A DNA stretch of 64,000 nt from Chordicoccus furentiruminis (GTDB lineage: Bacteria; Bacillota; Clostridia; Lachnospirales; Lachnospiraceae). The stretch covers positions 1,178,001 to 1,242,000 of the forward strand of contig NZ_CP048829.1 of assembly GCF_019355395.1 (NCBI RefSeq). Direction: 5' to 3'. Shown here piece after piece: positions 15,866-23,774 of this stretch. Made by a program: the position numbers and the translations under genes. The notes beneath the pieces were generated by a model. It did no database searches. It had not been told where the DNA came from and worked only from the letters and a program-made list of their open reading frames with translations. The stretch's first letter is position 1, and every line of letters starts with the position of its first letter.

Positions 15866-17551
15866 ATGCGCAACCGATTCTACAGAAACATGGCTGTCCT
15901 CATGACAGCCGCCATGATGGCCGGGAGTCTTGCCGCGGCGCCGGTTCTGGCTGACAGCCAGACCGAGTCAGCCGCATCGGCGGAAGCTTCGCCGGAGGAC
16001 CAGGCCGCCGCTGACAAGGTCGCGGCTCTGATCGACAAGATCTACGTACAGGAGCGCACGGATACGACCGACGCGGACTGCGAGGCCGCCAAGAAGGCTT
16101 GGGACGCTCTGACCGACACGCAGAAGGCGCTGGTCGAGGGTGAGAACGCCTCGCCCGAGTACTTCGGACGCGACACGGGCGACGCCTCGAAGGACGACCC
16201 GCTGAATGAGGATAATATCGGAGAGAACGAGCTTCTCGTCGTCTCCTTCGGAACCTCCTTCAACGACAGCCGTACGGCCGACATCGGCGGCATCGAGAAG
16301 GCTCTTCAGGCTGCATATCCGGACTGGTCCGTGCGGCGCGCCTTCACCGCCCAGATCATCATCAATCACATCGAAGCCCGCGACAATGAGAAGATCGACA
16401 ACATGGATCAGGCACTGGATCGCGCGGTCAAAAACGGCGTGAAGAATCTGGTCGTCCAGCCGACTCACCTGATGCACGGCGCGGAATACGATGAACTGAC
16501 CGCCGCGGTCGATGAGTACAAAGACAAATTCGCGTCCGTGAAGGTCGCCGAGCCGCTGCTGGGCGAGGTCGGTTCCGACACGAAGACAGTCAACGCGGAC
16601 AAGGAGGCGGTGGCGAAGGACATCACCGCGACCGCTGTGAAGACGGCCGGATATGACAGCCTGGACGCGGCTGCCGAAGACGGAACCGCTTTCGTCTTCA
16701 TGGGGCACGGAACATCCCATGAAGCAAACATCACCTACGATCAGATGCAGACCGAGATGGGTGAGCTCGGCTACAAAAACGTCTTCATCGGCACAGTCGA
16801 AGGCAAGCCGGCGGACACCGCCTGCGAAGCCGTCATCGGGAAGGTGAAGGACGCCGGTTACACGAAGGTGATCCTCCGTCCGCTGATGGTCGTCGCCGGC
16901 GACCACGCTAACAACGATATGGCAGGGGACGACTCCGATTCCTGGAAGAGCCAGTTCAACGCCAGCGGCGCCTTCACAAGCGTCGACAGCCAGATCGCCG
17001 GTCTTGGCGAGATCCCTGAAGTGCAGCAGATCTATGTCGCCCACACAGGCGCCGTGATCAACGGTACGGACAGCTCTGCAGCCGGATCCGTCGCGGAAGC
17101 CGCGGCGGATTCCGCCGCCCTCGAGGACGGTCAGTATGTCGTGGACTTCACCACGGACAACGCGATGTTCCACGTCAATGAAGCCAATGACGGAAAAGCG
17201 CTGCTCACCGTGAAGGACGGACAGATGACCGTTCACATCAGTCTCGCTTCCGAGAATGTCGTCAACCTGTTCGAGGGCACGGCAGCCGACGCGCAGAAGG
17301 ACGGTGCGGCGCTGCTTCAGCCGACCACGGACACGGTGACGTACAGCGACGGCACCACAGAAGAAGTATACGGCTTTGATGTCCCGGTTCCGGCTGTCGG
17401 TCAGGACTTTGATCTGGCTCTCGTCGGCACGAAGGGAAAATGGTACGACCACAAGGTTTCTGTCTCTAATCCGGCGGCTGCGACAGCTGATCAGATCGCG
17501 AAACTGTCCGGCGCTGCGGTTGACGCAACATCCTCCGCTGCGGAGTCCTGA
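15866..17551 (+). CDS. Exported CbiK-like sirohydrochlorin cobaltochelatase with C-terminal NEAT-like domain
   Basis: The 561-residue protein has a Sec signal peptide (cleavage likely after VLA, residue 29), a short helical module (~47-92, AWDALTDTQKALV), a CbiK chelatase domain (~120-395) and a beta-rich C-terminal domain (~419-540, YVVDFTTDNAMFHVNEA to DLALVGTKGKWYDHKVSV). CbiK landmarks are present: VVSFGTSFNDSR, VQPTHLMHG, MGHGTSHEAN (H281) and AGDHANNDMAGDD (H347), the latter two being likely metal ligands. CbiK inserts Co2+ into sirohydrochlorin in anaerobic B12 synthesis, normally in the cytosol; periplasmic forms are known from Desulfovibrio. The extra domain resembles those of Gram-positive surface tetrapyrrole/metal proteins. 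It is under a cobalamin riboswitch and ends in an Ala/Ser-rich tail. GGGAGGGG precedes the ATG. Confidence 0.88.
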   Translation: MRNRFYRNMAVLMTAAMMAGSLAAAPVLADSQTESAASAEASPEDQAAADKVAALIDKIYVQERTDTTDADCEAAKKAWDALTDTQKALVEGENASPEYFGRDTGDASKDDPLNEDNIGENELLVVSFGTSFNDSRTADIGGIEKALQAAYPDWSVRRAFTAQIIINHIEARDNEKIDNMDQALDRAVKNGVKNLVVQPTHLMHGAEYDELTAAVDEYKDKFASVKVAEPLLGEVGSDTKTVNADKEAVAKDITATAVKTAGYDSLDAAAEDGTAFVFMGHGTSHEANITYDQMQTEMGELGYKNVFIGTVEGKPADTACEAVIGKVKDAGYTKVILRPLMVVAGDHANNDMAGDDSDSWKSQFNASGAFTSVDSQIAGLGEIPEVQQIYVAHTGAVINGTDSSAAGSVAEAAADSAALEDGQYVVDFTTDNAMFHVNEANDGKALLTVKDGQMTVHISLASENVVNLFEGTAADAQKDGAALLQPTTDTVTYSDGTTEEVYGFDVPVPAVGQDFDLALVGTKGKWYDHKVSVSNPAAATADQIAKLSGAAVDATSSAAES

Positions 17552-17642
17552 CGGACGCGGGAACAGACGCGGAGGCCGCCGAAGACCGCCGCGGTTCACG
17601 GACAGTATCGTCAGCTGATTCCGAATTTGATCCCTCCGCATA

Positions 17643-17693
17643 AAAATCATCCCGGGCTGCCCCCGCCGAATGGGGAAAGCCCGGGATGATTTT
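17643..17693. terminator. Bidirectional terminator between chelatase and fructokinase genes
   Basis: A perfect 16-bp stem (17643-17658 with 17678-17693), flanked by A-runs on the left and T-runs on the right, lies between two convergent genes and can serve both. Confidence 0.9.
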
Positions 17694-17719
17694 ATTTCCT
17701 GTATGAGAGAAACACGCTC

Positions 17720-18604
17720 TCAGCGCTGCGCCGCCTCGTACGCAAGGCGCCCGATCTCGCCCGCGCCGAGAAGCCCTTGATTGTCATTCAGAGACTCGGC
17801 CACGATATAATGATCCAGATCCGCCGTCTGCTTCGTCTTGATATACCCGTTCATCAGTTCCCTGTAGTGCGCCCGGATCTTCGGAAGCAGCTTCTCTCTC
17901 TGGTGCATCACGCCGCCGCCGAGAATGAACATCTCCGGCGACAGAACCATCGTGTAGTCGATCAGCGCCTCGGCCAGATAGAAAGCTTCGAGATCCCATA
18001 CCTCATCCCGATCCCCCAGTTCCTTCGCGTTCACACCCCAGCGCGCCTTCAGCGCCGGTCCGGAGGTCAGACCCTCCGCGCAGTTCGGGTGGAACGGGCA
18101 GATACCTCGCTCCATCGGATCCTTCGGCGACATCGGAAGCAGCACATGGCCGCCTTCCGGATGAAGCATGCCGTGGAGCAGCCTTCCCTCGGAAAGCACG
18201 CCGGCGCCGAAGCCGGTTCCGATCGTCAGGTAGACACAGTTCTTCACGCCCCGGCCGATGCCGAAGGTCGTCTCACCCAGCACCGATCCGTTGACGTCCG
18301 TATCAAAGCCGACCGGCACGCCCAGAGCGCGGAAATTCCCAACTATATCGACGTTCTGCCAGCGGAGCTTCGGCGTGGATGTGATGTGGCCGTAGGTCGG
18401 CGAATCCGGATGCAGGTCGATGGGTCCGAAACAGGCAATGCCCAGACAGTCGATCTGCTTGTCCGCAAAATAATCATACAGAATCCGCAGCGTCTCCTTC
18501 GGATCCGCCGTCGGGGTGGTAAACCGGTCGCTGATCCCTCCCTTGCCGTCACAGACCGCGCAGACCATCTTCGTTCCGCCCGCCTCGAGTGCTCCGTATC
18601 TCAT
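17720..18604 (-). CDS. ROK-family fructokinase
   Basis: A 294-residue ROK kinase with GALEAGGTKMVCAVCD (ATP loop, residues 4-19), GFDTDVNG (catalytic Asp region), TIGTGFGAGV, and the zinc site H-x-CPFHPNC after the EGGH motif, typical of bacterial fructokinases (ScrK/YdhR type) that make fructose-6-phosphate. It follows a D-lyxose isomerase gene by 40 bp; that enzyme class also converts mannose to fructose, which would feed this kinase and then pgi. Site GAGGAGGG precedes the ATG. Specificity for fructose is family inference. Confidence 0.88.
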   Translation of the reverse strand: MRYGALEAGGTKMVCAVCDGKGGISDRFTTPTADPKETLRILYDYFADKQIDCLGIACFGPIDLHPDSPTYGHITSTPKLRWQNVDIVGNFRALGVPVGFDTDVNGSVLGETTFGIGRGVKNCVYLTIGTGFGAGVLSEGRLLHGMLHPEGGHVLLPMSPKDPMERGICPFHPNCAEGLTSGPALKARWGVNAKELGDRDEVWDLEAFYLAEALIDYTMVLSPEMFILGGGVMHQREKLLPKIRAHYRELMNGYIKTKQTADLDHYIVAESLNDNQGLLGAGEIGRLAYEAAQR

Positions 18605-18644
18605 TTCTCACCCTCCTCACTGTTGTGAAATCGTTCCGCCCTCT

Positions 18645-19334
18645 TCAATCCCGGGCCTTCGGATACTCCGTGCAGAGAAGCCGGTACGGCTTCTCGTCCT
18701 CGTCAATCGCCGGGAAACGCCCGATGGACCGGTCATACCAGTAGTTGTCATGATCGTCATCGTTGCACTTCGACACCTCGCCGAGAAGCACCATCCCGCC
18801 GTCTTCCGGCATGATGAATTTATGAAACAGATACGGCGTGATCGTGATGCTCTCGCCCGGCCTCAGACGCACCTTCGTTCCGGCCGGCTCCACCGAGTGG
18901 CACCCGTCCGTGTACACATCCACATCCGTATCCATCATCTTCAGATCCTTCGTACCGTTCCGGACCTGGATGAAGACGTCGTTGCCGCCCCGGTTGATGA
19001 TGTCTTCCATCTTGGCGACATGGTAATGAATCGCCGCCGTCTGGCCCGGATACATCGCCAGCAGCTTCTCCGCGTAGCTCTTCGGGTACTTGTCGGGCAT
19101 CGCCAGGTTACCGTTGCGGATCGTGAAAAGGCCGAAACCGCAGCGCCGGAAATCTCCCAGACCGAAGTCCGTGATATCCCAGCCCAGCTTGTTGTCGCGG
19201 ATCTCATCGTATCGGTGTCCCCGGTCCGCCCACTCCTCCGGCGTCCATTCGCCGAAAGGCGGGAGATGGAAGCCCTGCTCATGAATCAGCTGCTCCATGT
19301 CCCGGATCACCCTGTTAATCTCAGAACGTTTCAC
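18645..19334 (-). CDS. D-lyxose ketol-isomerase
   Basis: The 229-residue cupin enzyme fits the D-lyxose isomerase family (YdaE/z5688 type) in length and motifs: metal ligands in AIHYHVAKMEDIINRGG and the distal His in ITPYLFHKFIM, plus the N-terminal WDITDFGLGDF. It interconverts D-lyxose/D-xylulose and usually D-mannose/D-fructose with Mn2+. It is the first gene of a two-gene unit with a fructokinase. The start is GTG with GAGGTG 7 bases upstream. Which sugar it handles in vivo is not decided by the sequence. Confidence 0.9.
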   Translation of the reverse strand: MKRSEINRVIRDMEQLIHEQGFHLPPFGEWTPEEWADRGHRYDEIRDNKLGWDITDFGLGDFRRCGFGLFTIRNGNLAMPDKYPKSYAEKLLAMYPGQTAAIHYHVAKMEDIINRGGNDVFIQVRNGTKDLKMMDTDVDVYTDGCHSVEPAGTKVRLRPGESITITPYLFHKFIMPEDGGMVLLGEVSKCNDDDHDNYWYDRSIGRFPAIDEDEKPYRLLCTEYPKARD

Positions 19335-19389
19335 CGTTTTTCACCTCGCAAATCTGCCATTCCTGTGCAGCATTCCCACAGATACTACT

Positions 19390-19418
19390 ATTGTATAGTC
19401 AAAGGCCGGGCGGCGCAA
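19390..19418 (-). promoter_or_regulatory. Possible promoter of the lyxose isomerase-fructokinase unit
   Basis: Minus-strand TTGCGC (19413-19418) and TACAAT (19390-19395), 17-base spacer; the -35 is only 4 of 6. Confidence 0.4.
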
Positions 19419-19436
19419 TATCCGCGCCGTTTTTTC
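19411..19436 (+). terminator. Plus-strand terminator-like hairpin
   Basis: CGGCGC and GCGCCG form a 6-bp stem followed by six T residues, which reads as a terminator only on the plus strand. Both neighbouring genes are on the minus strand, so it would act on antisense transcription; it overlaps the -35 of the minus-strand promoter. Confidence 0.45.
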
Positions 19437-19590
19437 GCGGGTGATTTCGTCATTTTTTCGGAAAAGGCAGACCGCGGATCAAACGGACTCGGAACAGCCT
19501 TCATCGGCCCGGACGGACACGGGTTATCTCTCCGCGGCCTGCGGCCCGGGGCGCCGCCTCTGCCCAGGGCGCCGCTGCACGGTCCGCATA

Positions 19591-21165
19591 TCAGCTGCTT
19601 TCCGAATCCGCGGAGCCGGCTTTGAACAGCGGATCCAGCTCCGTCAGCCCCTGCTCCGTCAGCCTGAGCACCCTGGTGCATACTTCCGTCATGAAGAGCC
19701 GGTCATGGGACACGCTGATGATCGCGCCCGGGAAGGCCGCAAGCTGCCTTCGAAGCACCGGGCCGGAGAGCGGAGACAGATTGCGTGTCGGTTCGTCCAG
19801 AATCAGCACGTCGGCATGGGACAGGCTCAGTTTCAGCAGGAGCAGCTTCACTTTCTGCCCGCCCGACAGCGCGCCGGAAGGATGCTCCATCTCATCCGCC
19901 GTGAAGTTCAGCGCGCCCAGATAGGTTCGGATCCGGGTCCGCACCTCCTTTTCTCCCGTCTCGTCAAGAAAATCCACCGGCGTCATGTCCGGTTCCAGAA
20001 GATCTTCGTAATTCTGCGACATATAGGCGGCCTGAATGTCCGTCCGGGCGAGCATCTCCTCCGCGATTTTTCTCAGAAGCGTCGTCTTACCCGCGCCGTT
20101 CGCGCCGACGATGCAGACTTTCTCGGGTCCTCTGACAAAAAACCGGATTCCTTCCGCCAGAACCCGTCCGCCGTCGTCTGAAAGCAGGCGGTCCAGCCGG
20201 TAGTCCAGCACGGTTTTCCCATGCGGAACCGGCTCGCAGGAGAGCTTGAGCCCGATCGCCTCCTCCTGCTCGGGCCGCTTCGTCATCGACTCATCCTCCC
20301 GCTCAAATCGCCGCTCCATCGACTTCACGGCATGCATTTTCTTCTTGAGAAGCGCGCCGCCGTGTGGATCCTGACGGGAAATCGCGCTCTGCGCCCGGGC
20401 GACGCCCTCGTATACTTTCCGGTACGTCTCATCCCGCTTCTTCTTTTCTCTCCGATCGCTCTGCGCCTTCCGGTCCTGACGCTCGAAACGGTTCGCCCGA
20501 TCATGAAGATACTGATCGTAGGACAGATGCTGCACCGTATAACGGCTGCTGTTCTTCCTCGCGACCTGCTCCAGATGCACGACCATATTGGCTGTATGGC
20601 GGATCAGCGTCTCATCGTGGGAGACGAAAAGCACCGCGTGTTTCCAGTTCACAATCAGCGACTCGAGCCTGCTCAGCGTCGCGAGGTCAAGATCGTTGGA
20701 CGGCTCGTCGAGAAGCAGGATCGTCGGCTCATCCAGAAGCAGACGAAGCAGCTGGATTTTCACCTTCTCCCCGCCCGAAAGGCTGCCCATCCGCTGTCCG
20801 CTGAAATATATATCCGATTCAAGCCCCGTTTCGGCCGCCAGCCGTCCCAGCTCCCTCGGGGACACATTCGCGAAGCCTTCGCTTTCCGCGAAAAACTCAT
20901 ATACGCTTTTCACCGAGTCCTCCGGCGGCAGCTCCTGCGGCAGATACCCGGGACGCTCCGGACCGAGAAGCCGTTCGCCCCTGCATTCCGCGTACGGTTC
21001 CGTGAGCGCCGGATCAAAGATCCACTTCAGCAGCGTGGACTTGCCGTCCCCCTCCTCGCCGATGATCACCGCTTTGTCCCCGTCGTTCAGCACCAGCTGA
21101 AAGTCCTCCAGCATCGTCCGGAGATCCTTCCTGTGGGTAATCGTCAGATTCTTTATCTGTAACAC
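19591..21165 (-). CDS. ABC-F family ATPase (ribosome-associated, possible antibiotic-resistance type)
   Basis: The 524-residue protein has two ABC cassettes and no membrane segments. Cassette 1: GEEGDGKST Walker A, LSGGEKVK signature, LLLDEPSNDLD. Cassette 2: GANGAGKTT, LSGGQKVK, LILDEPTRNLSPLSG. They are joined by a ~100-residue Lys/Arg-rich helical linker (P-site tip motif) containing ISRQDPHGGALLKKK. ABC-F proteins bind the ribosomal E site; the linker length and the altered D-loop of cassette 2 (RNLS instead of NHLD) are features of the group that includes Firmicutes ribosome-protection factors. The start is GTG with GGGAGG 4-5 bases upstream. A long leader with a terminator precedes it, consistent with drug-sensing attenuation. 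Confidence 0.88.
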   Translation of the reverse strand: MLQIKNLTITHRKDLRTMLEDFQLVLNDGDKAVIIGEEGDGKSTLLKWIFDPALTEPYAECRGERLLGPERPGYLPQELPPEDSVKSVYEFFAESEGFANVSPRELGRLAAETGLESDIYFSGQRMGSLSGGEKVKIQLLRLLLDEPTILLLDEPSNDLDLATLSRLESLIVNWKHAVLFVSHDETLIRHTANMVVHLEQVARKNSSRYTVQHLSYDQYLHDRANRFERQDRKAQSDRREKKKRDETYRKVYEGVARAQSAISRQDPHGGALLKKKMHAVKSMERRFEREDESMTKRPEQEEAIGLKLSCEPVPHGKTVLDYRLDRLLSDDGGRVLAEGIRFFVRGPEKVCIVGANGAGKTTLLRKIAEEMLARTDIQAAYMSQNYEDLLEPDMTPVDFLDETGEKEVRTRIRTYLGALNFTADEMEHPSGALSGGQKVKLLLLKLSLSHADVLILDEPTRNLSPLSGPVLRRQLAAFPGAIISVSHDRLFMTEVCTRVLRLTEQGLTELDPLFKAGSADSESS

Positions 21166-21350
21166 GCATCCTCCCTTCCGTCTCCTTCTCCGCCCGCCGC
21201 GCTTTCGGTCTTCGATGCAATCTGCGTCTTCGTCCCGGCATCCCGCAGGGATTCTGGTCAGTGCAGAGCGGACCCTGCGGATCCGCGGCTGCTTCGCAGT
21301 CCCGGATCAAAGCGCCCCGTTTGTCAGCCTCTCACGCCTGCACGCAGAAA

Positions 21351-21390
21351 GGCGGGTCTGTTCCCGCGCAAACGCAAGAACAGACCCGCC
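21351..21390 (-). terminator. Terminator/attenuator hairpin in the ABC-F leader
   Basis: Perfect 13-bp stem (21351-21363 with 21378-21390), 14-base loop, followed on the minus strand by TTTCTG. The weak T-run fits partial rather than full termination. It could also end read-through from the pentitol operon, whose last stop is 283 bases upstream. Confidence 0.65.
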
Positions 21391-21425
21391 CAAAATCTTC
21401 TGACACAGCCGTTCAGCAACAGCCG

Positions 21426-21521
21426 TTATATTGATCCCGGATACGCGATAATCTGATTCAAAGCGCACGCGAACAGATCCGGAGAAACCGTTTCTGCTGT
21501 TTTCTGTGCCGCTTTTTTCAT
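21426..21521 (-). CDS. Candidate 31-codon leader ORF of the ABC-F gene
   Basis: A small frame starting MKKAAQKTAETVSPDLFACA and ending PGSI begins 4 bases after the stop of a 4-codon ORF, so reinitiation is possible; it has no good ribosome site of its own. Codons for PDLF contain GGATCTGTTC (21471-21480), which can pair with the right arm of the downstream terminator. It may be a regulatory ORF rather than a functional peptide. Confidence 0.35.
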   Translation of the reverse strand: MKKAAQKTAETVSPDLFACALNQIIAYPGSI

Positions 21522-21525
21522 CAAA

Positions 21526-21540
21526 TTACCGACGAATCAT
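21526..21540 (-). CDS. Candidate 4-codon leader peptide MIRR
   Basis: ATG-ATT-CGT-CGG-TAA is preceded by AGAGGA 7 bases upstream, about 57 bases after the predicted transcription start. Very short leader peptides with strong ribosome sites are typical of ribosome-mediated attenuation before resistance ABC-F and Erm genes. Confidence 0.45.
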   Translation of the reverse strand: MIRR

Positions 21541-21603
21541 TCCTTTTCCTCTTATGCTGACTGTAAGCGATTCCCGTCAGACGGTCCGCCGTCCGACTGA
21601 GTC

Positions 21604-21632
21604 AGTATAGCATGGAAGGAAGGACTTGTCAT
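21604..21632 (-). promoter_or_regulatory. Promoter of the ABC-F leader transcript
   Basis: Minus-strand ATGACA (21627-21632), 17-base spacer, extended -10 TGCTATACT (-10 hexamer 21604-21609). The predicted start is near 21597, directly at a 9-bp hairpin (21576-21597) that would cap the 5' end of a leader of about 430 bases. Confidence 0.7.
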
Positions 21633-21672
21633 GGTGGAATGATAAATTTCCAACATGATATCCCGAAAAATC

Positions 21673-22725
21673 TCAGTCCTTCGCAATTTTGATGACTGAC
21701 TTCACAATATTTGCTTTGTCCTTGACGCTCTGGTACATCGCATTCTGAATGTCATCAAAATCCCAGACATTCGTCACAATCCCTTTGACATTGACGCGCC
21801 CGGATGCGACCGCTTCGATAGCCAGCGGATAAATATGCCGATAACGGAAAACCGTCTTGAATGTCAGTTCCTTGTCCAGCGCAAGACTCATCGGCAGCGT
21901 CATCTCTCCGGAGGCAGAGTATCCGACCAGAACAATCGTCCCACCTTTCTTACAGAATTTGATCGCCTGTCTGGTCGTGATTTCCGTTCCCGCGGTCTCA
22001 ATAACAAGATCCGGCCCCATTCCGTCTGTCAGCTTCAGTACTTCTTCGACCGTATCCTGCTCTTTTCCGTTGATAATATCTGTGGCTGCGAGTTCCTTCG
22101 CCTTATCAAGACGTTTCTGCATGACATCAACCGCAATGATTTTCGTAATGCCCATCGCCTTGAGTGCCATCATGGACACCAGCCCGATGCATCCGGCGCC
22201 TGTCACAACCGCTGTCATTCCAAGGCGTGCATTTCCCTGTCTGGCTGCATGAAAACCAACTGCCAGCGGTTCAATCAGGGCAGCTTCCATTGTGTCCATA
22301 TTATCCGGGATCTTGAAGCAAAGATCTGCCTCGTGGGCAACATACTCCTGAAATACGCCGTCTACAGGAGGCGTTGCAAAGAAAATCACATCCGGGCAAA
22401 GATTATATCTTCCGGTTTTACAGAATTCGCAGTGACCGCAGGTTTTACCTGGCTCCAATGCAACTCTGTCGCCGACTTTCAGATGCGTGACGCTGCTCCC
22501 GACCTCCACAACGGTTCCCCCGGCTTCATGTCCGAGTACAAACGGCGGCTTCACGATATTCGCTCCGATTCCCCCGTTTTCATAATAGTGCAGGTCCGAT
22601 CCGCATACGCCTACATATTCGATTTTGACAAGCACTTCATCTTCCTTCGGTTTCGGTATATCCCGCTCTGTCATCTCGATTTTCATGACATCCGTCATAA
22701 CAGCCACTTTCATCTTGCCTTCCAT
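21673..22725 (-). CDS. Zinc-dependent sorbitol/xylitol dehydrogenase-type alcohol dehydrogenase
   Basis: A ~350-residue medium-chain dehydrogenase. Catalytic zinc: VGVCGSDLHYYE and GHEAGG; structural zinc: four Cys in PGKTCGHCEFCKTGRYNLC; NAD fold: TGAGCIGLVSMMALKAMG. This pattern fits L-iditol/xylitol/sorbitol dehydrogenases, which oxidise polyols to ketoses. It is the last gene of the polyol importer operon. Start choice is uncertain: ATG at 22725 has AGGCGG 8 bases upstream; ATG at 22713 (MKVAVMT) is the family-typical N-terminus with GGAAGG 4 bases upstream; the frame is open to 22758. Likely substrate is a pentitol, by context. Confidence 0.9.
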   Translation of the reverse strand: MEGKMKVAVMTDVMKIEMTERDIPKPKEDEVLVKIEYVGVCGSDLHYYENGGIGANIVKPPFVLGHEAGGTVVEVGSSVTHLKVGDRVALEPGKTCGHCEFCKTGRYNLCPDVIFFATPPVDGVFQEYVAHEADLCFKIPDNMDTMEAALIEPLAVGFHAARQGNARLGMTAVVTGAGCIGLVSMMALKAMGITKIIAVDVMQKRLDKAKELAATDIINGKEQDTVEEVLKLTDGMGPDLVIETAGTEITTRQAIKFCKKGGTIVLVGYSASGEMTLPMSLALDKELTFKTVFRYRHIYPLAIEAVASGRVNVKGIVTNVWDFDDIQNAMYQSVKDKANIVKSVIKIAKD

Positions 22726-22804
22726 TGCAATAACCGCCTTTCTATGCGCTTTCAGCATTTTTCTTTACAATCAGTGAAAAACAGGTAAACCGGGAACAAT
22801 TCTC

Positions 22805-23767
22805 TCATGCGGCCGCCTTCTTGACTTTTGCCATCCGCTGCTTCTGAACACAGTCGGCACCGACAGCGACCAAAAGGATAATGCCTTTCACGACCATCTG
22901 CGTATAGGAACTAATATTGAGGAGAACCATTCCGTTCTGAAGAACTCCGATGATCATGACACCGGCAATCACATTTGACATTTTTCCGGATCCGCCGGTT
23001 GTGCTCACGCCGCCCAGAACGACACAGGTGATGACATCGAACTCATATCCGACACCTGCATTCGGCTGACCTGTATTAGCTCGTGCCAGCATGACCAGTC
23101 CGGCGATGCCTGCAAAAAAGCCGGACAGCGAATACACAAGGTATTTGATTTTCTTTACATTGATGCCGGACAGCTGTGCTGCCTCTTCATTCCCGCCAAG
23201 TGCATAAAAGTAACGGCCGAAATATGTTTTTTCACTGATAAACCATCCGATTGCGAAGATGACCGCCATAATGATGACGGGTACGGGAATGAATCCGACA
23301 TATCCCTGCCCCATGGCAAGAAACGAATCGGGAAATCTGGAAATAGGCGTGCCTCCGCAGATAATGTAAGCCAGTCCTGCGAAGATAGTCTGAGACGCGA
23401 AGGTCACAATCAGCTCCGGCATATGGAGCTCGGCAATAATGGACCCGTTCATAAATCCGATTGCCGTACTGATCAGGAGTGACAGGATGACCGCGGCAAC
23501 AGGATTCCATCCGAGATTCACCATGAAATAGGCGGCAACAATGTTCACCAGAGAGATGATGGATCCGATAGAAAGATCAATTCCTCCAAGGAGAATGACA
23601 TAAGTCATACCAACGGACGCGATACCGTAAATGGACACCTGCTTGATGACATTCATCAGATTGCGGACGGTCAAAAAGTTGCTGCTGGCAAATGAGAAGA
23701 AGATCATCATACAGATCAAAAACACATATATGATTCTGCTTTTCAAAAAGCTGACTACTTTTTTCAT
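22805..23767 (-). CDS. Sugar/polyol ABC transporter permease (RbsC-like)
   Basis: The 320-residue protein has about 8-10 hydrophobic helices and the RbsC signature: GIASVGMTYVILLGGIDLS at residues ~43-61 and the EAA-like VLGGVSTTGGSG loop near the C-terminus. It forms the membrane channel with the RbsA-like ATPase encoded 7 bp upstream and the substrate-binding protein further upstream. The gene is noticeably AT-richer than the window average, like its operon neighbours. Confidence 0.93.
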   Translation of the reverse strand: MKKVVSFLKSRIIYVFLICMMIFFSFASSNFLTVRNLMNVIKQVSIYGIASVGMTYVILLGGIDLSIGSIISLVNIVAAYFMVNLGWNPVAAVILSLLISTAIGFMNGSIIAELHMPELIVTFASQTIFAGLAYIICGGTPISRFPDSFLAMGQGYVGFIPVPVIIMAVIFAIGWFISEKTYFGRYFYALGGNEEAAQLSGINVKKIKYLVYSLSGFFAGIAGLVMLARANTGQPNAGVGYEFDVITCVVLGGVSTTGGSGKMSNVIAGVMIIGVLQNGMVLLNISSYTQMVVKGIILLVAVGADCVQKQRMAKVKKAAA

Positions 23768-23774
23768 CGGTCAC

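Noticed and set aside
15968-17650. 560-codon minus-strand frame
   Set aside because: It is antisense to the CbiK-like gene, runs through the terminator, and shows only Arg/Val-rich shadow sequence.
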